Part shown: in pieces, positions 1 to 7,305 of the stretch | How positions within the stretch are numbered: the first letter of the stretch is position 1 | Layout of the letters: every line of letters begins with the position of its first letter | Assembly: GCA_020161315.1 (NCBI GenBank) | Contig: JAIUOH010000035.1 | Location: forward strand, 1 to 32,368 | Length of the DNA stretch: 32,368 nucleotides | Source: Actinomycetota bacterium | GTDB taxonomy: Bacteria; Actinomycetota; Actinomycetes; Actinomycetales; Microbacteriaceae | Reading direction: 5' to 3' | Program-made: the position numbers and the translations under genes | Notes under the pieces: generated by a model | The model's database searches: none | The model's input: only the letters and a program-made list of their open reading frames with translations | What the model was told of the DNA's origin: nothing

Positions 1-588
1 GAAGCAACGCAGACGGCGCTCGCGAACGGATTCAAGCTGCGCGACCTCTTCGACGCGGTGCGTCGGGTGACCGAGGCCGTCGACACGCCCGTGCTCGTGA
101 TGACCTACTTCAACCCGGTGATGCAGTACGGGGTCGATCGCTTCGCCGCCGACCTCGCGGCCGCTGGGGGCGCCGGCCTCATCACGCCAGACATCACGCC
201 CGATGCCGCCGACGAATGGATCGCTGCGAGCAAGCGCTACGGGCTCGACCGCGTGTTCCTCGCCGCCCCGACCTCGAGTGACGAGCGCCTGCGCATGATC
301 GCACAGGCTGGCACCGGGTTCGTCTACACCGTCTCGACGATGGGCATCACGGGCGAGCGCAGCTCGCTCGATGCCGCCGCGCGAACCCTCACCGAGCGGC
401 TTCGCGCCGCAGAGGCAGAGCTTGCGTGCGTCGGCATCGGTATCTCGACTGCTGACCACGTTGCGGCAACGCTCAACTACGCCGACGGTGCGATCGTCGG
501 CACGGTATTCGTGCGGGCGTTGCGTGATGGGGGAGTCGAGGGGCTCGCCGCCTCCGTGCGCGAACTCGCCGCGGGCACCCAGCGATGA
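1..588 (+). CDS. trpA: Tryptophan synthase alpha subunit, 5'-truncated by window edge
   Basis: The frame is open from base 1, so the window cuts the gene; about 195 C-terminal residues are seen of a family usually near 265. TrpA cleaves indole-3-glycerol phosphate to indole and glyceraldehyde 3-phosphate and passes indole to TrpB in the cytoplasmic alpha2-beta2 complex. Visible family features are the PVLVMTYFNPV strand, the ITPDITPDAADEW stretch corresponding to the PDLP active-site loop, the VYTVSTMGITG loop and the C-terminal phosphate-binding GIGIST and GAIVGTVFV segments of the TIM barrel. lgt follows after about 70-90 bases, as in other actinobacterial trp loci. The call is secure; only the N-terminus is missing. 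Confidence 0.96.
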   Translation, partial: EATQTALANGFKLRDLFDAVRRVTEAVDTPVLVMTYFNPVMQYGVDRFAADLAAAGGAGLITPDITPDAADEWIAASKRYGLDRVFLAAPTSSDERLRMIAQAGTGFVYTVSTMGITGERSSLDAAARTLTERLRAAEAELACVGIGISTADHVAATLNYADGAIVGTVFVRALRDGGVEGLAASVRELAAGTQR

Positions 589-660
589 CCCTCAGCGCAG
601 CCCGATAAGATTGACCCTACGCGTGCCTAGTCGGCACTGATGTGTGTGAAAGTGCAGTTC

Positions 661-1596
661 ATGGTTCTTCCTCTTCCGATGAGTATTCCCAGCCCCGACC
701 TTCAGTTCTTGCAGATCGGCCCGCTGCGAATCTACTTCTACGCGCTGTGCATTCTGACGGGCATCGTCTGCGCAGCAATCTGGACGGGCAGCCGTCTCTC
801 GAAGCGCGGCGGTGAGCGCGGGGCCGTGATCGACTTCACTGTCTGGTCGGTCGTGCTCGGCATTGTCGGGGCTCGCATCTACCACGTGCTCACGCACTGG
901 GGCTTCTACTTCGCCGAGGGGCGCCAGTGGTGGAACCCGTTCGAGCGCGATGCGATCTGGAACATCTGGGACGGCGGTATCGCAATTTTCGGTGCGCTCA
1001 TCGGTGGCGGTATCGGAGTGTGGGTTGCCTCGCGCATCACGGGCATCAAGTTCTGGTCGTTCGCCGATGCGCTCGTGCCGGGCCTGCTGCTCGCACAGGC
1101 CTTCGGTCGCCTCGGCAACTGGTTCAACCACGAACTCTTCGGCGGCCCGACCACGCTGCCGTGGGGCCTTGAGATCGAGAGCGGCAACGCGGCATTTCCG
1201 ATCGGCCTGCCCGAAGGCACCCTCTTTCACCCAACGTTTCTCTACGAGATTCTGTGGAATCTGCTCGGCCTTGTCGTGCTGCTGTGGCTCGAGCGCAAGC
1301 TTCGCCCGCGTTGGGGTAGCTTCTTCGGCATGTACCTGATCTGGTACGGCATCGGCCGATTCTTCATCGAGGGCATGCGCGTCGATCCGAGCCTCATCTT
1401 CCTCGGCCTTCGAAGCAACCAGCTCACCGCTCTGCTCGCGGTGCTCGTGGGCATCGCCATCATTCTGGTGCAGCGCCGCCGCCACGTCGGTCTTGAGAAC
1501 ACGATCTACCTGCCGGGGCGTTCGAACCCCAGCGATTCGAATGAGCGCCTCACGGCGAATCCCGAAGAATACTTCCACGTACTAGGAAAGAAATAG
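661..1596 (+). CDS. lgt: Prolipoprotein diacylglyceryl transferase
   Basis: Integral membrane enzyme that transfers diacylglycerol from phosphatidylglycerol to the lipobox cysteine of prelipoproteins. Several transmembrane segments are visible. The conserved arginine segment GRLGNWFNHELFGG and the HPTFLYEILWN and GIGRFFIEGMRVDPS blocks are typical of Lgt. The periplasmic GG motif reads GGIAIFGALIGGG, with Phe where Escherichia coli Lgt has His103; I recall that actinobacterial Lgt commonly lacks this His. The start is uncertain: in-frame ATGs occur at 640, 661 and 679. ATG 679 (MSIPSPDLQF) matches the usual family N-terminus and 661 is a compromise. The stop lies 3 bases before pyk, and the pyk ribosome-binding site sits inside the lgt end, so the two are probably co-transcribed. 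Confidence 0.95.
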   Translation: MVLPLPMSIPSPDLQFLQIGPLRIYFYALCILTGIVCAAIWTGSRLSKRGGERGAVIDFTVWSVVLGIVGARIYHVLTHWGFYFAEGRQWWNPFERDAIWNIWDGGIAIFGALIGGGIGVWVASRITGIKFWSFADALVPGLLLAQAFGRLGNWFNHELFGGPTTLPWGLEIESGNAAFPIGLPEGTLFHPTFLYEILWNLLGLVVLLWLERKLRPRWGSFFGMYLIWYGIGRFFIEGMRVDPSLIFLGLRSNQLTALLAVLVGIAIILVQRRRHVGLENTIYLPGRSNPSDSNERLTANPEEYFHVLGKK

Positions 1597-1599
1597 AGC

Positions 1600-3075
1600 A
1601 TGCGCCACGCCAAGATCGTCGCCACCTGGGGTCCTGCTGTTTCGAGCTACGACCACACACTTGAACTGGTTCGTGCCGGCGTGAACGTGGCGCGGCTGAA
1701 CATGTCGCACGGCGTGCACAACGTGCACGAGGGCATCTACCGCAACATTCGTCGCGCTGAGAACGAGGTCGGGCGACCGATCGCGGTGCTCGCCGACCTG
1801 CAGGGGCCGAAGATTCGCCTCGGCGTCTTCGGTGACGGCCCGCACGAGCTCGAGGTCGGTGACGAGTTTGCGATCACGACCCGCGATATCGTCGGCGACC
1901 GCACGATCTGCGGAACTACCCACAAGGGGTTGCCCGGCGACGTGCGAGTGGGTGATCCTCTGCTCATCGACGACGGCAAGGTCGGACTGCGAGCTACGCG
2001 CGTTACCGAAGATACCGTGTACACGGTGGTCGAGATTCCGGGCGCCGTGTCAAACAGTAAAGGGATCAACCTGCCCGGCGTCGCGGTGAACGTGCCGGCG
2101 CTCTCTGACAAAGACGAAGACGATCTTCGCTGGGCGCTGCAGCTCGGCGTCGACTACATCGCGCTCTCATTCGTGCGCGACGCGGCAGACGTCACCCGCG
2201 TGCACGAGATCATGGCAGAAGAGGGCATCAAGCTGCCGGTGATCGCGAAGATCGAGAAGCCGCAGGCGGTCGAGAACCTTGAGAGCATCACCGATGCGTT
2301 CGACGGGATCATGGTCGCGCGCGGCGACCTGGGTGTCGAACTGCCGCTCGAGCGCGTACCGCTCGTGCAGACCGAGGCGATCGCGATCGCACGCCGCCTC
2401 GCGAAGCCCGTGATCGTCGCAACTCAGGTGCTCGAGTCAATGATCGAGAACCCGAGGCCCACGCGCGCCGAAGCGAGCGACTGTGCCAATGCGGTGCTCG
2501 ACGGTGCTGACGCAGTCATGCTCTCGGGCGAGACCAGCGTCGGGGCGTTTCCGGTGCAGGCCGTCGAGACGATGGCTCGCATTATCGAGGCAACCGAGGA
2601 TCACGCGCTCGACCGCATCGAGCAGCTCACGGTGCGCCCGCGCACTCAGGGCGGCGCACTGACGCTGGCCGCGGCAGACGTCGCCGAGTTCATCGGAGCC
2701 AAGTTCATCTGCGTCTTCACCGAGTCGGGAGACACGGTGCGCCGGTTCTCGCGCCTGCGCAAGCCGATTCCGATCATCGGGTTCACTCCGAGTCGCTCGA
2801 TTCGCAGGCGCATGGAGCTCACCTGGGGTGCGCAGAGCTTCGAGGTGCCGCGCGTGTTCAGCACCGATGAGATGTTCGAGCAGGTCGACAAGGTGCTGCT
2901 CGATTCTGAGCGCATCGAGATCGGTGAAAAGGTGCTAATCATCGCAGGTTCGCCTCCCGGGGTGATCGGGTCGACGAACACCCTGCGCATTCATCGAATG
3001 GGTGAGACGACCGGTCTGTTGCCAGAGGCCGGGCCTCGGAAACACACCATCGGACGCGGCCACGTTCCGCTGTAA
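1600..3075 (+). CDS. pyk: Pyruvate kinase
   Basis: Glycolytic enzyme converting phosphoenolpyruvate and ADP to pyruvate and ATP in the cytosol. At 491 residues it has normal bacterial length. The N-terminal barrel strand (AKIVATWGPA), NMSHG loop, mobile B domain (about residues 70-165), catalytic segment IAKIEKPQAVENL, the MVARGDLGVELP loop and ATQVLESMIENPRPTRAE are all present, followed by the C-terminal effector domain. There is no PEP-utiliser extension. Ser/Trp occupy positions in the first loop (ATWGPAVSS) where many homologues have ATLGPA. The start ATG 1600 is preceded by AGGAAAG at 1584-1590, inside the lgt 3' end. tRNA-Leu follows 30 bases downstream. Confidence 0.97.
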   Translation: MRHAKIVATWGPAVSSYDHTLELVRAGVNVARLNMSHGVHNVHEGIYRNIRRAENEVGRPIAVLADLQGPKIRLGVFGDGPHELEVGDEFAITTRDIVGDRTICGTTHKGLPGDVRVGDPLLIDDGKVGLRATRVTEDTVYTVVEIPGAVSNSKGINLPGVAVNVPALSDKDEDDLRWALQLGVDYIALSFVRDAADVTRVHEIMAEEGIKLPVIAKIEKPQAVENLESITDAFDGIMVARGDLGVELPLERVPLVQTEAIAIARRLAKPVIVATQVLESMIENPRPTRAEASDCANAVLDGADAVMLSGETSVGAFPVQAVETMARIIEATEDHALDRIEQLTVRPRTQGGALTLAAADVAEFIGAKFICVFTESGDTVRRFSRLRKPIPIIGFTPSRSIRRRMELTWGAQSFEVPRVFSTDEMFEQVDKVLLDSERIEIGEKVLIIAGSPPGVIGSTNTLRIHRMGETTGLLPEAGPRKHTIGRGHVPL

Positions 3076-3094
3076 CCAAAAGTTGCAGTAGGCT
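3065..3094 (+). promoter_or_regulatory. Possible promoter of tRNA-Leu
   Basis: A TAGGCT hexamer at 3089-3094 fits the TANNNT -10 pattern and lies 11 bases before the tRNA 5' end. The matching -35 is weak (TTCCGC at 3065-3070, 18-base spacer). It overlaps the 3' end of pyk. Confidence 0.35.
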
Positions 3095-3105
3095 TGTAAG
3101 TCTGA

Positions 3106-3187
3106 GCCGGATTGGCGGAATTGGCAGACGCGGCGCACTCAAAATGCGTTGCCTTCGGGCGTGGGGGTTCAAGTCCCCCATCCGGCA
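3106..3187 (+). tRNA. tRNA-Leu (anticodon CAA)
   Basis: An 82-base class II tRNA. The acceptor stem GCCGGAT pairs with ATCCGGC (3180-3186) and the discriminator is A3187. The anticodon loop CTCAAAA carries CAA (reads UUG) on a five-pair stem, there is a long variable arm (TGCCTTCGGGCGT region), and the T-arm is GGGGG-TTCAAGT-CCCCC. The CCA end is not encoded. An ORF extending back to 3144 across this gene is an artefact of the downstream regulator frame. Confidence 0.97.
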
Positions 3188-3224
3188 CTCAACAAAATCT
3201 GGGACGGGGAGTAGGGTACTCAAT

Positions 3225-3824
3225 ATGACCGAACAGAACACCGCACGACGCGTAGTCGTAGCAGAAGACGAATCGCTTATTCGCCTCGACATCGTCGAGA
3301 CTCTTCGCGACAACGGCTTCGATGTTGTCGGCGAGGCTGGCGACGGTGAAGAGGCAGTGCGTCTGGTTGAAGAGCTTCGTCCCGACCTCGTGGTGATGGA
3401 CGTCAAGATGCCAAAGCTTGACGGTATCTCGGCTGCCGAGCAGATCAACGCTTCGGGCAATATTGCTCCCGTGGTGCTACTGACCGCGTTCAGCCAGCGC
3501 GAGCTCGTAGAGCGCGCGGCAGAGGCAGGCGCACTCGCGTATGTGGTGAAGCCGTTCACCCCGGCTGATCTGATTCCGTCGATCGAGATCGCGCTCTCGC
3601 GTTTTCAGCAGCTCGTTACCCTCGAGAACGAGGTCGCAGACCTCGCCGAGCGCTTCGAGACGCGCAAGCTTGTCGACCGGGCAAAGGGTATTCTGAACGA
3701 CAAGATGGGCCTCTCGGAGCCCGAGGCGTTCCGCTGGATTCAGAAGGCGTCGATGGACCGCCGCCTCACCATGCAAGACGTGGCTAAGACGATCATCGAT
3801 CAGCTCGGGCCGAAGAAAGACTAA
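3225..3824 (+). CDS. pdtaR: ANTAR-domain response regulator (PdtaR-like)
   Basis: A 199-residue two-component response regulator whose output domain binds RNA rather than DNA. The receiver domain (about 1-125) has the acidic pair E14-D15, phospho-acceptor D59 (VVMDVKMP), T87 (LLTAF) and K109 (YVVKPF). The C-terminal ANTAR domain (about 140-195) shows LVDRAKGILNDKMGLSEPEA and the helix MQDVAKTII. In M. tuberculosis the homologue Rv1626 (PdtaR) is phosphorylated by PdtaS and lies in the same polA neighbourhood; no sensor kinase is visible here. The start ATG 3225 is preceded by a purine-rich GGGGAGTAGGG. An in-frame start at 3144 falls inside tRNA-Leu and is rejected. The gene is convergent with the thioesterase gene. 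Confidence 0.93.
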   Translation: MTEQNTARRVVVAEDESLIRLDIVETLRDNGFDVVGEAGDGEEAVRLVEELRPDLVVMDVKMPKLDGISAAEQINASGNIAPVVLLTAFSQRELVERAAEAGALAYVVKPFTPADLIPSIEIALSRFQQLVTLENEVADLAERFETRKLVDRAKGILNDKMGLSEPEAFRWIQKASMDRRLTMQDVAKTIIDQLGPKKD

Positions 3825-3841
3825 GGCGCTCGGCGCCAGAT

Positions 3842-3890
3842 ACGCACAAACCCGCTCATTTCGACAGGCTCGATGAGCGGGTTTGTGCGT
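3842..3890. terminator. Long hairpin between convergent genes, probable bidirectional terminator
   Basis: A perfect 18-base inverted repeat (3842-3859 with 3873-3890, core CGCACAAACCCGCTCAT) encloses a 13-base loop containing TTCGACAGGCTCG. It sits 18 bases after the pdtaR stop and 55 bases from the thioesterase stop, so it probably terminates both. There is no long T-run. Confidence 0.7.
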
Positions 3891-3933
3891 TCATCAAGCC
3901 CTTCGACAGGCTCAGAGACCCCTGTCGAGATGA
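3859..3933. repeat. Two TTCGACAGGCTC repeats (REP-like element)
   Basis: TTTCGACAGGCTCGA (3859-3873) and CTTCGACAGGCTCAG (3901-3915) are near-identical copies. The second forms its own hairpin: TCGACAGG at 3903-3910 pairs with CCTGTCGA at 3921-3928. I recall CTTCGACAGGCTCAG-type motifs as highly dispersed intergenic repeats in many GC-rich genomes, so this is probably a REP-like mobile repeat and not a gene-specific signal. Confidence 0.6.
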
Positions 3934-3944
3934 ACAACAGCTCA

Positions 3945-4394
3945 CTACTTGACCGTCTTGTAGAGGTTCGTGATGCGCACGGTCGAGCAGCGGCGGCCGT
4001 CTTCTGACGTAATCACGATCTCGTGCACGGTGAGCGTTCTGCCCGCGTGAATGGGCGTGCACACCGCGGTCACCAGACCCTCTGTTGCCGAGCCAGTGTG
4101 GGTTGCGTTGATATCAATGCCGACGCCGACCATGCCCTCGGGGGCGAGATAGTTCGCGTGAATCGAACCGAGCGCCTCGCCCAGCACGGCGTATGCGCCT
4201 CCGTGCATCAGCCCAAACGGCTGTGTGTTGCCCTCGACAGGCATCGTCGCGACGATGCGCTCGGCGCTGCACTCGGTCACGAGAATGCCCATGCGCTCGG
4301 CAAGCGCACCGCGTCGGGGGCCGTTCAGAAACTCGAGGGTGTACTGAGCCTCACGGGTGGGGTTGGTGCCTGCCATCTGATCCTCGTCTCTCAT
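3945..4394 (-). CDS. PaaI-type hotdog-fold thioesterase
   Basis: A 149-residue protein of the 4HBT/PaaI hotdog family, which hydrolyses acyl- or aryl-CoA thioesters in the cytosol; the substrate cannot be read from the sequence. The family signature is the central-helix segment LMHGGAYAVLGEALGSIHAN, with the HGG turn and acidic catalytic residue, followed by the strands VGVGIDINATHTGSA and VTAVCTPIHAGRTLTVHEI. Starts at 4394 (MRDEDQ) or 4376 (MAGTNP) are both plausible; an open frame continues upstream to 4586 but would overlap polA and lacks family similarity. It is divergent from polA with about 75 bases between starts. In mycobacteria a comparable thioesterase gene is also a polA neighbour. 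Confidence 0.88.
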   Translation of the reverse strand: MRDEDQMAGTNPTREAQYTLEFLNGPRRGALAERMGILVTECSAERIVATMPVEGNTQPFGLMHGGAYAVLGEALGSIHANYLAPEGMVGVGIDINATHTGSATEGLVTAVCTPIHAGRTLTVHEIVITSEDGRRCSTVRITNLYKTVK

Positions 4395-4457
4395 GTTGAA
4401 TGTCGGTGTCGTAACTCTCGTGCCCAAACTCGGGTGCCCGATGTCGGTGCGCGCTTG

Positions 4458-4472
4458 TAGGCTAGAAACGTG
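4458..4472 (+). promoter_or_regulatory. Probable -10 element and leaderless start of polA
   Basis: TAGGCT at 4458-4463 is followed by six bases and then the GTG start at 4470. There is no Shine-Dalgarno sequence in front of this start, so a leaderless transcript is the simplest reading. No good -35 is visible. Confidence 0.5.
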
Positions 4473-7112
4473 TCTCAGCCTACCCTCATGATCATCGATG
4501 GCCACTCGCTCGCGTTCCGTGCGTTTTACGCGCTGCGCCCAGAGAATTTTCAAACGGCCTCTGGCCAGCATACGAATGCGATTCACGGCTTTCTGTCGAT
4601 GCTGATCAAGCTGCTTGCCGACGAAAAACCCGATTCGCTCGCGATCGCCTTCGATATCTCACGGCACTCGTTTCGCACCGAGGAGTACCCCGAGTACAAG
4701 GGCACGCGAGGCGAGACTCCGCCCGAGTTCAAGGGGCAGGTACCGCTGTTGCAAGAGGCACTGCACTCGATGGGCATTCGCACCATTGAGAAAGAGAACT
4801 ACGAGGCCGACGACATTCTCGCGACGCTCTCGCTGCGCGCTGCCGAGGCCGGTTACCGCGTGCTCGTGGTATCTGGTGATCGCGACACCATTCAGCTCGT
4901 AGACGACAATGTCACGCTGCTCTACCCATCGAAGCAGGGCGTGAGTGAACTCACTCGATATGACGCCGAGAAAGTGATGGAGCGCTACGGCATTCGGCCC
5001 GAGCAGTATCCAGAGATCGCCGCACTGGTGGGTGAGACGAGCGACAACCTGCCCGGCGTGCCCAAGGTGGGCGAGAAGACCGCGGTGAAATGGATTAACC
5101 AGTTTGGCTCGCTCGATGAAATTCTGCGCCGCCAAGATGAGATCGGTGGCAAAGTTGGCGAAAGCCTGCGCGAGTTCGCACACCTCGCCGAGCGAAACCG
5201 TCGGCTCAACAGGCTTGTGCGCGATGTCGAGCTCGACGTGACCCTCGACGACCTAGTTCGCGGCGATATCGACCTGGCAGCCGTGCAGCAGGTGTTCTCG
5301 AAACTCGAGTTCCGCACCCTGCTGCAGCGCGTGGCCAAGCTCGCGGGCGTCGACGGTGTGGCGGCACCCGAAGCTGCCGCGGCTGTCTCGCTTGCGCCAA
5401 CCAAGCCCGAGGCAAAAAATCTGATCGACGAAGAACTCGGCGACTGGCTCGACAAGGCAGATCGCCCCGCGCTGGTCATCAACGAGGGCCTCGCAGGCTT
5501 CGATGTCGGTCTCGCGACCCCAGATGCGACGGTTATTTTTCAATGGCAGCCGGGAGGGCGCGATTATGCGCTCTTCGAAGCGTGGCTCGCGTCAGACAAG
5601 CCGAAGGTGTGCTGGGATGCCAAGCAGCAGATGCGTCTGGCCGCGAAGGCTGGCGCGTCGCTCGCCGGTGTGAATGGCGATGCCGCGGTGGCGGCCTGGC
5701 TGCTGCGCCCCACCACCCCCGAGAAGACCCTTGCTGACGCGACGTTCCGTTTTCTCGGCGAGCAACTACCAGAGGGCGACCCAAACCAACTGGTGCCCGA
5801 CGAGAACTCGATCGCCGGGCCCGAGGTGCAGGCCTGGTATCTGGCGCGTGTGAACGCTGAGGCCGAGCGTCGCTTTGAGGGGCGTACCGAGTCGGTATAC
5901 CGAGACATTGAGCTGCCGCTCACGCCGGTGTTGCACGCGCTTGAGTCGCGTGGCGTGCAGATCGACCTGCCGCTGCTGCAGGCGCACGAGGCCGAGCTGC
6001 GCGCGAAGGTTGCCGAGCTTGAGCAGCAGGCATTTGCCGCGATCGGCCGCGAGGTCAACCTGTCGTCGCCGAAGCAGCTGCAAGAGGTGTTGTTTGATGA
6101 GCTCGACATGCCGAAGACGCGTAAGACGAAGAGTGGTTACACCACCGACGCGGCGGCGCTTGCCGACCTGCAGGTGAAGAACCCGCACCCATTTCTCGAT
6201 GCACTGCTCGCTCACCGTGACGCGAACAAGCTGCGCCAGATCGTCGAGACGCTCATCAAGGCAGTGCAGTCGAACGGCCGCATTCACACCACGCTGCTGC
6301 AGATCGGTGCGAGCACCGGTCGCCTCGCCTCGACCGATCCGAACCTGCAGAACATTCCGGTGCGCACAGAGGAGGGGCGCCGTATTCGCGAAGCCTTCAC
6401 CTACGCGCCAGAGTTTGAGACCCTGATGACCGCCGACTACTCGCAGATCGAGATGCGCATCATGGCGCACCTCTCGGGCGACCCCGGTCTCATTGAGGCC
6501 TTCAACAAGGGCGAAGACCTGCACCGCTTTGTTGGTTCGCGTATCTTCGGGGTCGAACCAGACCAGGTGACGAGCGAGATGCGCGCGAAGGTCAAGGCAA
6601 TGTCGTACGGTCTCGCCTACGGCCTTTCGGCGTTCGGGCTTGCGAAGCAGCTGAACATCACCGGTGCCGAAGCGAAACAGCTCATGATGGACTACTTTGA
6701 TCGCTTCGGCGGGGTGCGCGACTACCTGCGCTCGGTGGTCGAACAGGCAAAGCAGGACATGTTCACCGAGACGATCTTCGGTCGTCGCCGGCCGTTCCCC
6801 GATCTTGCGAGCCCCAACCGGGTGCTGCGCGAGAACGCCGAGCGAGCCGCACTTAACGCTCCCATCCAGGGCACGGCGGCCGACATCATCAAGATAGCGA
6901 TGACGGGGGTCGAGCGTCGCGTGCGAGAGGCCGGTCTGAAGTCGCGCATGCTGTTGCAGATTCACGATGAGCTCATGTTTGAGGTTGCAGAGGGGGAGTG
7001 GGACCAGCTCGAGGCGATCGTGCGCGAGGAGATGGGTGGTGCCGCAGAGCTTTCAGTGCCGCTCGAAGTGCAGGTCGGCGGCGGCGCGAACTGGAACGCT
7101 GCGGCGCACTAG
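4470..7112 (+). CDS. polA: DNA polymerase I
   Basis: An 880-residue family A polymerase that fills repair gaps and removes Okazaki primers. The N-terminal 5'-nuclease domain (about 1-300) includes DGHSLAFRAFYAL, the acidic ENYEADDILA and VSGDRDTIQLV motifs and the GVPKVGEKTA helix-hairpin-helix. The 3'-5' exonuclease-like domain (about 310-480) lacks the DxE catalytic pair (the strand reads ALVINEGLAG), so proofreading is probably absent, as in mycobacterial PolA. The polymerase domain has motif A DYSQIEMRIMAHLSGD, motif B RAKVKAMSYGLAYG and motif C QIHDELMFEV. The O-helix position equivalent to E. coli Phe762 is Tyr (about residue 713). The start GTG 4470 (MSQPTLMIIDGHS) matches the family N-terminus. 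rpsA follows with its own leader. Confidence 0.98.
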   Translation: MSQPTLMIIDGHSLAFRAFYALRPENFQTASGQHTNAIHGFLSMLIKLLADEKPDSLAIAFDISRHSFRTEEYPEYKGTRGETPPEFKGQVPLLQEALHSMGIRTIEKENYEADDILATLSLRAAEAGYRVLVVSGDRDTIQLVDDNVTLLYPSKQGVSELTRYDAEKVMERYGIRPEQYPEIAALVGETSDNLPGVPKVGEKTAVKWINQFGSLDEILRRQDEIGGKVGESLREFAHLAERNRRLNRLVRDVELDVTLDDLVRGDIDLAAVQQVFSKLEFRTLLQRVAKLAGVDGVAAPEAAAAVSLAPTKPEAKNLIDEELGDWLDKADRPALVINEGLAGFDVGLATPDATVIFQWQPGGRDYALFEAWLASDKPKVCWDAKQQMRLAAKAGASLAGVNGDAAVAAWLLRPTTPEKTLADATFRFLGEQLPEGDPNQLVPDENSIAGPEVQAWYLARVNAEAERRFEGRTESVYRDIELPLTPVLHALESRGVQIDLPLLQAHEAELRAKVAELEQQAFAAIGREVNLSSPKQLQEVLFDELDMPKTRKTKSGYTTDAAALADLQVKNPHPFLDALLAHRDANKLRQIVETLIKAVQSNGRIHTTLLQIGASTGRLASTDPNLQNIPVRTEEGRRIREAFTYAPEFETLMTADYSQIEMRIMAHLSGDPGLIEAFNKGEDLHRFVGSRIFGVEPDQVTSEMRAKVKAMSYGLAYGLSAFGLAKQLNITGAEAKQLMMDYFDRFGGVRDYLRSVVEQAKQDMFTETIFGRRRPFPDLASPNRVLRENAERAALNAPIQGTAADIIKIAMTGVERRVREAGLKSRMLLQIHDELMFEVAEGEWDQLEAIVREEMGGAAELSVPLEVQVGGGANWNAAAH

Positions 7113-7154
7113 TGCTGAGCCGCTCACGGACGGGTGCGAAGCGCCCGATCCCGC

Positions 7155-7184
7155 TTGAATTCTGCCCCCATATCACGATAGGGT
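7155..7184 (+). promoter_or_regulatory. Putative rpsA promoter
   Basis: TTGAAT (7155-7160) and TAGGGT (7179-7184) are separated by 18 bases, in the 193-base gap between polA and rpsA. This would give a leader of about 110-115 bases before the S1 start at 7306. Confidence 0.5.
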
Positions 7185-7305
7185 GGAGTGTCACAACTGT
7201 GGCGACTTAACTATGTCCACGTGGGGCATACATCTGGCAGCAGCCGCTCGGCCGCTGTTCTCGTGTGCTCCGCCTGATTTCTTATCCATCCTGGAGACCA
7301 TTTAC

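Noticed and set aside
592-1578. 328-codon minus-strand frame opposite lgt
   Set aside because: Antisense shadow; low-complexity product, and lgt is clearly the gene.
3144-3224. Upstream extension of the ANTAR regulator
   Set aside because: It reads through tRNA-Leu; ATG 3225 has an SD-like sequence and matches the family start.
5766-6965. 399-codon minus-strand frame opposite polA
   Set aside because: Antisense shadow; polA motifs in the other strand are unambiguous.
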